Below, in pieces: positions 54,731-64,000 of a stretch of 64,000 nucleotides of DNA. Both the position numbers and the translations under genes were made by a program. Position 1 is the first letter of the stretch. Each line of letters begins with the position of its first letter. The DNA comes from Siniperca chuatsi (Eukaryota; Chordata; Actinopteri; Centrarchiformes; Sinipercidae), in assembly GCF_020085105.1 (NCBI RefSeq), contig NC_058044.1, forward strand, positions 24,673,206-24,737,205, read 5' to 3'. The notes below the pieces were generated by a model. The model was not told the origin of the DNA and searched no databases. It saw nothing but the letters and a program-made list of their open reading frames with translations.

Positions 54731-57700
54731 GGGTGGACTTCAGACTTATTTGCCTAACTTTAATTGAAAAACATCCAACCAGATGGACGTTATCTATTGT
54801 TTGTCTTCTGGGTTTGATTTTTACGAAAACATAGCTCGGGATGTAAATGCGTCCTTGAATGCACAACCAAGGAGAGTTTTCAAAATGGTCCCTTGTAACA
54901 ACTCTTTTCAGCACCTTACAATAACATAATTTTGAAAAAAAATTAAGTTGATAAAATGTTCACTGTGATGGATTTTGGAAGTTCAAAGTCTTTACAAGTT
55001 GATTTTTATACTGAAGTGAATGGAAACCCGTGGTGGCTCTGTAGGTAGAAAATCAATCTAAAATGTTGTTTAGTATGCTTTAGGAAATCCTTAGAAGCAA
55101 TGTTAAGTATATGCTATTTGTAGTGAATGGTGTTAAATCCATTGCATCCATTAATATAGTATAGTGAATATAGGATGCTTGTGTTGAACATGCTGACATT
55201 GTAGAGTATGATTATTCTAGAAATTCCACATGTGATGTAATATTTAGTCAAAAATATGAGTTGTTAATTGCAATGTAACATATAAATGAATTAATACATG
55301 ATTGACTTTTGGTGATATTGTCTGGATTGAACTCTTGAGTTTGTTGTGTTAAAAGTCTGGCTTTTGAATTGGCCTACATTCTTCAGATTCTGGTACAACA
55401 TGGAGTGTAGGCTTTTAAGACCCGATTAGTACAACAGTTGAAGAGTGTGAATCTAGGCGCAGTGCATTCCCAAAGCCTGCCTGATCTGGCATTATGACTT
55501 TTACTTTACATTTATTTTCTTCTGGGCACCCCATACTACGTATTTAACACAAAAGTTGGGAAATGCTTTGGCCTCCCACTTGGCAAACCTGTGTGCAACC
55601 AACAAAAGGTGCAACAGAACAGAATTAGCGTGCCACTGTCTAAACAAGACATCCAAAAAAAAAACAAGGTCCCTGTTGCCTTGAAGATGACATGTTATGA
55701 AGCCTCCCTTTGAAGAGCAAATTGTGTGAATTTCTTTTATGGAAGACTTTTGATCTAAACCTCCGTGAGCTGGCCTTCTCGCCTCTGTATTGCAGATTTA
55801 TGTGATGTATCAAAAGACTGCTTATAGTAGACGGACAATTGGCTGATGAATGTCTACTAAGATGGAGCCAGTTAAGAATAATTCCCATATTGTTCCAAGG
55901 AAGTGAAAAATCTGAGGCACCCATTGTAACAGGTATAGTGGTCTTTCTGTATTACTATGGTCTGTTTTGGTCAGAATTTCTTGCACAGAAATCACAACAG
56001 TGTAACGTATCATCTCAAGTTATCACAATATCTACATTGCACAAATTTCAAAGGCTACAGTGTTGTTTTGTTTTATTTCCAGCACAGTTGTACATGTCGG
56101 TTCACATCTTTTCTCCTTAATAACTTGACCGCAGACTCATTACTGACACGTTTCATTTCTGGTAGCCTCTGATGATGGCTATTACTGAAGAAAGGCTTTG
56201 GTAGTTTTGTGTTGTGGATGTAGTTAAGGAGCTGAGTCTGCTTCCAGCACATGTTGCCAAGGATCTGTAGCCATGCACTACTGAGGAAAATGTGTTATTA
56301 CGCAATCGTAAATGCAACCACCCCCACGTTCCTTTTAATAAGCTGTTTCCCAAAACAGAGATCACACTGGACCTATGTGATTTTTCTTTTTGAAGGGCAA
56401 AGGCGTTAACAGATTATTTAGACTTTATAATTGACATGATGGGAGAGCTGTTACCATAACAGCAGACTAAGACTGAGCAATACTGTATGATTACAGATTA
56501 GTGCTTCACGTGTAACAACTAACTGCTCAGTTAAAAATAGGTCTGCATTTGAATTGTAAGTTAGTCTCAAGCTTTGTAAGACACTTGTTGATGTCCACAG
56601 TGGTGATTGAATGGTCCAAGGCAGTCTTGAATTAAATGGCAGATCTCATTGCTCTAAAGGGAAATGCAATGAAGAATGCAATGGAATTTAATTCAAGACC
56701 ATTCAGTCAAAACTGTGAACATCAAAAACTCTCTCCCAAAGCTAAAAACAACTAAACCATGAATGTAATCTGTAATGTAATCAAGACAAGACAACTCAGA
56801 GGTGCTCATTTAGCATTCAATGGCAGATCTCATCTCAGTAAAGGTTAATTCAGTTTTTTTGGGGGGTGGGGGATAAACCTCTGATACTGCCTTTAGTAAA
56901 AAGCCATATTCTTTTTGTCTCTGGTGAGAGGGAAAACGTCACAGACATGTTTGTTTTGACTGTAGTTATGTCTTTAAGATATTATCATGGTAATTTGGGT
57001 GTTGTGCATTATGTCATTCTTATGAAATGAAGGAAAATTGCTGCTTTTAGTGTCGTATGATAATTAGGATAAGGGGAAGAATGATAATGATGATCACTGT
57101 GTTGCAGTGATCATCTATTAGCAGAGGCTGAAATGTGCCTCCTAATATCAAGTTTGCTGTGAAAATCAGGCCTATTTTCCTCACAGTCTGAGCTCCAGAG
57201 ATACAGTGCAGTAGTGATACTTTACTTTATGAAAGTCATCCATTTTGATTTACTGGCTTCTCTTTGACATCTTCTGAGTCTCTGATGCACACTAAAGCTG
57301 CTACTAGCTGCTATCAAACACATTGTATCTCGTACAGTGTAGTAGATCTGTCGATATTTAATTTATTGTAAACGAGTTAGTTTTCTCTGAATTTGCACCT
57401 ATATGTTTATATACACAACTATATCTTTATAGAGCTTCTGTCTAACTTTGAATTGAGCAAAAGGAAAAATAAGGCCCATTCAGGCTGTGCCTCAGAGAGG
57501 GACAGAAAGCCCTCCAGCTTGGTCAGCCTAGTAACCAGGCTCTGTGCAGCACACTCAGGGAAGCAGAGCCACTTGCTTGTGCAGCAAGTCCCATCCCCCT
57601 CCTCCCACATTCCCTCTCTCCCTCTTCTCTCCATATTGTCCTCTTGCCCATTTCCCTCAGTGTTATAAATTACAAACGACACAAACCTCCAGGCCTAATG

Positions 57701-58567
57701 CCCTGCCATGGATGCCTTCCAAGCTGCACTTTTTGGAGAGCCAAGAGGCTGGCTTCATTGATAACACCGGGCACACTGTCCGTCTCTCCATTTACTGGCA
57801 GGAGGAAAAGCCCAAGACGGGCCCTTCACAGGCCCGAAAGACACCAGCGCTTTTTACAATCAGCTGATGGAGCCTACTTTTCAGTGGTAGACTTCAGCAG
57901 TGGTAGTGTTTCATTTCAGCTGGTCATGTAAAACACATCAATAATGAATAAAACAACCAAAAGGATTGAGCACCCAGACTTTATACTTACTCTTACAGGA
58001 TGCCTTATGATTTAATTATTAATGCAAGTTCGTGGATTTTAGATGTCTGTGGGAAACTAATCAAAGTCATTGTGGGGGACATTTGGAAAATTCTCACACC
58101 ACTGTTTTGGTTTCTGAGAAATTGGCACCAGCCACCTGTAAGCATTTATTAGCAAAAGCCAATGGGCCATGAAGTGTCATTCTCAAAAGTGCATGTGACC
58201 ATTTCATGCCCTCACACTGCCAAAGTAATATCAAAGAGAAAATCCACCTAAAACAGATTGACAACTAAAACATCTCTGTTTTATGAATGAATACCCTGCA
58301 TCACAGCTTTCATTTAATAGTTTTCTGAAAGTAGCTCTTTCTACTGCCCTGCAAAGCACTGACCTTGCAGGCCTAACAAAGAGGTTCTTTTGCTGCTTTC
58401 ATGTTACAAATTTAAACACTGCAGACATTTTAGTCACTTGTTAACTTTCTGAAACACACACTTTTATCGGGTAGTTTCGGGTCATTCCTATCCTACACTT
58501 ACATAAAGTCCATTAGGAAGTAACGGCTCACATGAAAAGTATGGCTCAGTCACCAATTCAAATTTTA

Positions 58568-59160
58568 ATTAAAGGATGCAATGTATAAGAATTGAGACTA
58601 CTCTGCACCTGTCGAATTCATACTCCAAAAAAAATAGGGGGCAGCATATCACATATCAGGTCATAACTGCTGCTAACTGCCATTAGCTCAGTCAGCTGTG
58701 CAGCTAACTTAGCGGTCCTAGCACAGGAGCTTTGTATCGCCGGGAGGAGGAGGTTTTCAGGCCCGGGGCGGGGACGACACAGCAGGGAATGCTGGTGGTT
58801 GTTGGAATGGGCACCAGAACTGGAGCCAGGCGAGTGGGCAACGGTACCGGGCTCAGCAGCCTCCCAGTGAACACGGCCGGAACGGGAACGATGGAGGCCA
58901 GTTTGACGACAGAAATACAGTATCGAGGTGATTTACAGTGGCTCCGACGAGGTCTCTGACTCCGGGGATGACAAAGACACGGTGGGCTCAGGTGGAGACA
59001 GGAGAGGCGTCAAGCAGGAGGTCAGGCATCAGAGGCAGCGAAAGCGTGTAGAGCCAGAATATTTTGACATCTCACTCTGTGAATTAAGGATTTATTTCGA
59101 CCAAACCAGAGTTGGTGATTGTTGGAACAGTTTAAAGACTAACCAACATGGTTTTGGTGA
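58568..59160 (+). repeat. Common fish repeat (TTAAAGGATGCAATGTATAAG family)
   Basis: Opens TTAAAGGATGCAATGTATAAG-like sequence, then GAATTGAGACTACTCTGCAC and CCAAAAAAAATAGGGGGCAG, followed by a GC-rich core with GAGCCAGAATATTTTGACAT. I recognise the opening as an abundant percomorph repeat. The GC-rich core gives short open frames (58732-59191), but these are not like any protein I know. The right boundary is uncertain. Confidence 0.5.
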
Positions 59161-61216
59161 GTTTTATTTTGTTTCTGTCGAGTTTGAATGAAGTATGTTT
59201 TATAGTGAGTTAACAAGCTGGTCTTAGTTTGGTAAAGGAGAGAAATGAATTCAGAAGGTGTACGGTTGTATTTTTCTGTTTAGTAAGGAAAATAGGTGTA
59301 TGAATATTTCCTTTCTTGACATTTTGTGAGTTAATTGTTTATTTATTAGACTAAAAAAGCTAAGAGACCTTGTGTAACATAGTAAACTCACCACTCACAC
59401 ACATCTCCTGGCTGAAATTACGGGGGGACGGGCCAGGGCTAGCTGGTTAGCATGCTAACTTCAGTAGATATTTTTGCAACACAATACCTTTAGAACAAAC
59501 CAAATTCAGATTGTTTTCCTTACATGTCATGTGACACAAATGAGACATGTTATTTAAGTGTACACAGGGAAGAAGCAGATGGAATATACTGTTTTCAGAA
59601 CATTTTTGCTCCTCATTCATCTGCAGAAATAAATGGGATAGAAACCACATATCTGTCTATGCGGCTTTGTCGTAAATGTACAAGGGCATGTTTAGGTCAT
59701 TCAGTTCTTATGCCTGTACTTATCCCCTCTCTGGTGTCTCCTAACTAACAGCAAGGGGAGAAACTTCTAGTAGAGCCCCACTATGGTCTGCAGCTGACCC
59801 TCTAGACCCAGATCCAGGCTTTAAGCTTTAACCCCATCCACAGCTGACCCTCCAGCTTGCATCCTGTCCTGTTTGCATCCATTGCAGATGGTGATTTTGC
59901 TGTTCTCATATAGTATTTTAGTGAATTCTGTTTAGTGATTTCTTGCTTCAGGAGACAGCTGTCAGTTTTGGAAGATATTGACTTTACTGTTCAACATGGA
60001 ATAGCAGTTCTATTTTAGGGTGGGTTTTCCTTTTTGGGATAAGAATTGTAACACGTTTGAAGCAACGTGTTATTTTTATGAGTAATGGTTAATCAGTAGA
60101 GACTAAATGTTGAGAGAAACAATGTTTATGGCCGTTTGAGAGTTAGCCTAGAGGGTCAAGACTTTTATTGTTTAAGCAGAATTATTTCAGATTCTGGGAA
60201 ATGCATGAAGAGCATGTGGTGTTGATTGGCACTTCTTTCTGTGGCAGGGTGGCAGTATTTTAATTAACAAACTTAAGCCAGTAAAAATAATGAACCCATG
60301 AACGGACTTGTAATAATTATTATTAATCATCTGTATGGTTAAATCCTTTACAGTACTAGCTGATTGATACTCTATATATTACTAACATGGCTTTAAGCTA
60401 CAATTATTAAAGGTGAAAACTAAAATCTGTTTCACATCAGTAAGTCTACAGCCAGCCATACGGCAGGAAATGCCATAAGTAAGTCATCATTTGAACAGGG
60501 AGTGCATGAGATTTAACCACGATAATGTTCTTTAGATTTAACCAAAAGTGATATCAAGTGTTCAAAACTTTCCACTGGAGTGCATATTTATAGAAAAACA
60601 TGATCATCCTTTCTTATCCTGAGGATTTATGTAGCCAGGTTTGAGAATAAATGAATAAGAAGTCAATGTTCACTATTGGCAGCAGTTTAATGATTCTGTG
60701 TGGATGAGTAATGTGATAAAAACAACATAGGATGCAGGACATTCATGTTTTCCTCAACAACCCACATTCTCAAAGCTTATTGCACAAAGCAAGGGAGCTT
60801 TTTTATTGAGTACTTAGCTCATTCTAGCTTTAAGGATTTCGCCCCGGCTAATTGTTTTTATTGAGGTATTAATTATGAGTTTTAAAGCTCCAAGTACTCT
60901 GTGCCAAAAATGCGTGTTTTCAGGTGTTTAATTAGCTTGCTCTTTCTGTGTCACAAGTGAAGAGTGCATCAAGTGATTCGGTTGCAGTAGTGACAGTGCT
61001 ATGTGACATATTATTGCTGCTGATTTTGTTCACATTCACTCCTAAAGTTTATTGTTAGAAGTTTTTTTATTTTTTTTTAAAGGCATGCTTAGTGGGTGCA
61101 TCATTTAAACATTTCAGTGATTTATTACACCCTTGTTTTCATACAGTATCACGCTTTACTGTATGGGCTTGTAAAGGATTAAGCACAATAAGAAGTGACT
61201 TATTTATAAGAAGTGA

Positions 61217-61400
61217 CTGCATTTACATGGCACTTTTATCCAAAGCGCTTTACAATTTGCCTCTCATTCACCCAGTCACACACACATTCACTCACCAATG
61301 GTGGCAAGCTACCCTGCAAGGCCTGACCATCAGGAGCAATTCGGGGTTCATAGTCTTGCCCAAGACTCCGAAGGAGCTGGGATCGAACCGCCTACCCTGT
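61217..61400 (+). repeat. Common fish repeat (CATTTACATGGCACTTTTATCC family)
   Basis: GCATTTACATGGCACTTTTA, CCAAAGCGCTTTACAATTTG, TCATTCACCCAGTCACACAC, CAGGAGCAATTCGGGGTTCA, CTTGCCCAAGACTCCGAAGG and GGGATCGAACCGCCTACCCT in order. This block is highly repeated in fish genomes; its class is uncertain. The GGGATCGAACC stretch resembles a tRNA B box in reverse, but no tRNA fold is present. Confidence 0.6.
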
Positions 61401-62299
61401 GATTCGTGGACTGCACACAAAATTTGCTCTTACTAACAATCTGGCAAGTAAGCTAAATCTTGCAAGTGTTGTACTTAACTTTAAATGTGTCCTATATAAA
61501 TGCAAGTACTTTCCTATGTGATGACATTTTCATGGTAAAATATTTTTTACCTGCGCTGTAGTTGACGTGGAGACACAAGGAAACAGCAGTTGGAGTGTCT
61601 TTAGCTTCCAAAACGTGAAGTATTTCCAAATGAAGCAGAATAGTGGGTGGAGTATAATTACGAGAGGGCTTAAAATCTAATTTGATTAGATTGCTCAAAA
61701 GCAGACGTGGCTTAGCAAATATGGCGCGATATGGAGCTGTACAGAGATACAGAGCTATAATGGACTGTTTGCCTGGGAGAAATGTAAAAATAATGAGGTA
61801 AGAGTATTGATTTGTTTTGCGTTACCTCTTCGAGACTATGTAACTTTAACTGAACAGTGGCCGCTGTGGCTACAAGTGGAAATTACAATAATGACTGAAT
61901 GATTAAGATAATGACTTACTGAATTTCCCTTCATTTTCCAAGGTTCCTTTGAGTCAGTTGCTTGTTTTGCTTTTGTGATAAAACCATCGAAATGTTTATT
62001 TGTAACATATTAAAACAGTAGCCCAAGTAGAGAAGAGTCATGAAGTCAACAAACTGACTTAGTAACATCAGATAGAACAAAATCTAAAGTTAGCTAACAT
62101 TACCACCATAAGCTACTGGTCATACCAGACCAAATAAGGCTGTAGCAGCGAAACCCCTGCATGTATTGAATTGAGTAAGGTTGTGTTTTATTGCTCATTA
62201 ATTACATTTTTAAGGGGATTGTGTTAGCTTGGTTCTGTCCAAAGTAAAAAACAAAAACAAAAAAACGCCAATCAATACACATAAACTCACAAATGAACA

Positions 62300-62620
62300 C
62301 ATTGTATCTCTGATTTTAGGGGGATTTACATGCTGAGACATAGTTAATTGTTCCAGCATTTAACGTCCTGACAAATCTGAAAACAAATTTGAAAGTTACA
62401 AGATACAACTTAGTACAGTCAGTACAGTAAGCTTTATAGGTGTTTTTAGGCTTTTTTTCACATTGGACCGAGACAGGCTAACTGTTTTCCCCTGCTTCCA
62501 ATCTATAAGCTAAGTTAAGCTAAACACCTCTTGATTCCAGCTCCGTACTTAATGCGCTGACAAGAGATTAATATTGATCTTCTCTTCACTGATACAAAAT
62601 TGTAGTGTCACACAGGAAGT
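62300..62620 (-). mobile_element. MITE-like repeat, reverse copy of the 2452-2890 family
   Basis: Contains GAGACAGGCTAACTGTTTTC, TTCCAATCTATAAGCTAAGT-like, TAAGCTAAAC and ATATTGATCTTCTCTTCACT, the reverse complements of GAAACAGCTAGCCTGGCTCT, CCGGTTAGCTTAGCTTGGCA and the opening block of the 2452-2890 element. Incomplete and decayed; limits approximate. Confidence 0.5.
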
Positions 62621-63298
62621 GTTGCATTTTTATACAATAAATAGAAATGATAATGTAAAAGCAATGTTATTACTATACCACATGTGTTTCTTGACTCAGT
62701 GTGACCCACAAGCACTAGATAGCGCACACCTTATTCAAAGTGCAACCGACTGCAGTTGCAAATTCTGACCAGGGTGTCTCTGTTGCACGAAGTTAGCGCA
62801 TAGAGCTTTAAATATGTCATTCTCAAAGAAAGTATGCTAACGTCTGCATATGAGCAGCCAAATTTGTACCTAGCCTAACCTGGACCTAATGAAAGAATCA
62901 GAAATCAATATAAGACTACTGATGAAACATAATGATTTAAGCTCTGGCAAACTAGTTGCCGATGGTTATGAGAACACAATTTTGTTTTACTCAAAAATCT
63001 TAAAGTTAGAAATTCTCATGGAAACAGTTTCTACTTTCATGTGTTTTGCTACTTTAAAACACCCCCAGTTCTTGTCATCGTTGTGTGATATGCTCACCAT
63101 TCAGCAGTTGCACTCACATAACAGAGCAGCACCTGATCACAGGCCCATTCATTTATCTCCACTGGTTTCCCATTGATGCCTCTCCTTATGACTGAGGCCC
63201 AAAGGAATCTCCACCCAGGGGACCTTTCAACAACAAACGCAGCCAGCTACGACAGCAAGCTGCTTCTCTGAATGAACAACAATGTCATTCCAGCAGTG

Positions 63299-63352
63299 TG
63301 CGTGTGTGTGTGGCTGTACTGTATGTGTGTGTGCGCGTGTGTGTGGCTGTAC

Positions 63353-63386
<34 letters not shown>
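63299..63386 (+). repeat. (TG)n-rich compound microsatellite
   Basis: Two units of GTGTGTGGCTGTACTGTATG followed by an uninterrupted TG run. A duplicated 'GTGGCTGTACTGTATGTG' motif separates the TG blocks. Confidence 0.8.
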
Positions 63387-63387
<1 letters not shown>

Positions 63388-63722
63388 TGAAACACCACTG
63401 GCTAGTAGCAGCAGAGTGATCTTGTGACCAAAGCCCCTTAATGACAGTTAGGAGCTGTGAGCAGACTTAACTTCTCTGTGTTACCCTTATTAGTCCATAT
63501 AATGCTAAGTGTATTGCGACCCAAAGGCCAACCAAGGCAAAAGGATCAAAGCATCAGTGACTGAACACAAACCCCAGGCTGGTTGACGTCACACCGAAAT
63601 AAGTCTGCTTTATGGTGCACTTCAGCTGCCGAGAGTTAAAATGAAGTGAGCAGGTAGACTTTTGCTGTCTCATTTCAAGCACAATGAACTTGGTGATTTG
63701 TGTTGTCAGTGAGTGTATAAAG

Positions 63723-64000
63723 CTTAAAGGGACAGTTCACCCCAAAATCAAAAATACATATATTTCCTCTTACCTGTAGTGCTATTTATCCATCTAGATT
63801 GATTTGGCGTGACTTGCCGAGTTTTGGAGATTTTGGCCGTAGAGATGTCTGCCTTTTTTTTAATATAATGGGACTATATGGCACTCAGCTTGTGGTGCTC
63901 AAAGCGCTAAAAAAAAAACATTTACAGACAGCATTGTCAACAGATTTGTTGTGAGCAGTTTCATGTATAACCCGGTTTCATAACCCTAACCCAATCGAAA
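63723..64000 (+). mobile_element. Abundant fish MITE-like repeat (AAAGGGACAGTTCACCCC), cut by the window end
   Basis: TTAAAGGGACAGTTCACCCC, TTCCTCTTACCTGTAGTGCT, GTAGAGATGTCTGCC, CACTCAGCTTGTGGTGCTCA and TTGTTGTGAGCAGTTTCATG in order. I recognise this as one of the most numerous non-autonomous DNA repeats in percomorph fish. The right end lies outside the window. Confidence 0.65.

Larger units (their letters stand above)
49397..64000 (+). other. cnnm2 intron 1 (runs past the window end)
   Basis: At least 14.6 kb without a recognisable exon. It holds (TG)n tracts (51268-51289, 53433-53470, 63299-63386) and repeats at 53072, 54335, 58568, 61217, 62300 and 63723. Stretches 49400-53070, 54731-58567 and 59160-61216 show nothing that I can name beyond simple sequence and a pyrimidine-rich block near 57590-57640. 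Confidence 0.7.

Noticed and set aside
58732-59191. Small GC-rich open frames as a gene
   Set aside because: They lie inside a recognised high-copy fish repeat, lack splice context and match no known protein.

Overview
The window looks like teleost nuclear DNA, probably from a percomorph (spiny-rayed) fish. The genes are vertebrate and split by GT-AG introns. The noncoding DNA is AT-rich, full of (CA)n and (TA)n tracts, and carries many copies of short non-autonomous repeats that I recognise as common in percomorph genomes. Six protein-coding genes can be read exon by exon; in each the exon phases join without a break and the protein length fits the vertebrate family.

Layout, left to right. 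1-6655: repeat-rich DNA upstream of an FGF8 subfamily growth-factor gene. 6656-9813 (+): fgf8, five coding exons, 217 aa. 12516-14719 (-): dpcd, six coding exons, 203 aa. 14720-16306: shared head-to-head promoter region with a perfect RFX X-box and two ETS-type sites. 16307-20597 (+): poll (DNA polymerase lambda), eight coding exons, 567 aa. 22022-38827 (+): wbp1l, four coding exons, 392 aa, with two repeat-rich introns (about 7.9 and 6.0 kb). 41513-46059 (+): as3mt (arsenite methyltransferase), eleven coding exons, 378 aa. 47899-49396 (+): the large first coding exon of cnnm2. From 49397 to the end of the window is the first intron of cnnm2.

The genes do not form one pathway. They make up a conserved neighbourhood matching two segments of human 10q24, FGF8-DPCD-POLL and WBP1L-AS3MT-CNNM2, here side by side. 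FBXW4, CYP17A1 and BORCS7, which sit among these genes in human, are not seen. The best regulatory signal is the X-box 49 bp upstream of the dpcd start codon, which fits dpcd's link to motile cilia.

Mobile DNA is mostly fossil: an internally deleted hAT transposon with terminal repeats and a decayed 8-bp target duplication (24505-25777), a broken element coding for SWIM and YqaJ nuclease domains in wbp1l intron 2 (about 30330-32940), a tRNA-derived SINE (1143-1347), and several MITE-like families, some present twice in opposite orientation. I found no CRISPR array, rRNA or tRNA gene, no virus-derived element, and no convincing new biological system. The findings are gene-level oddities, promoter signals and repeat relationships.
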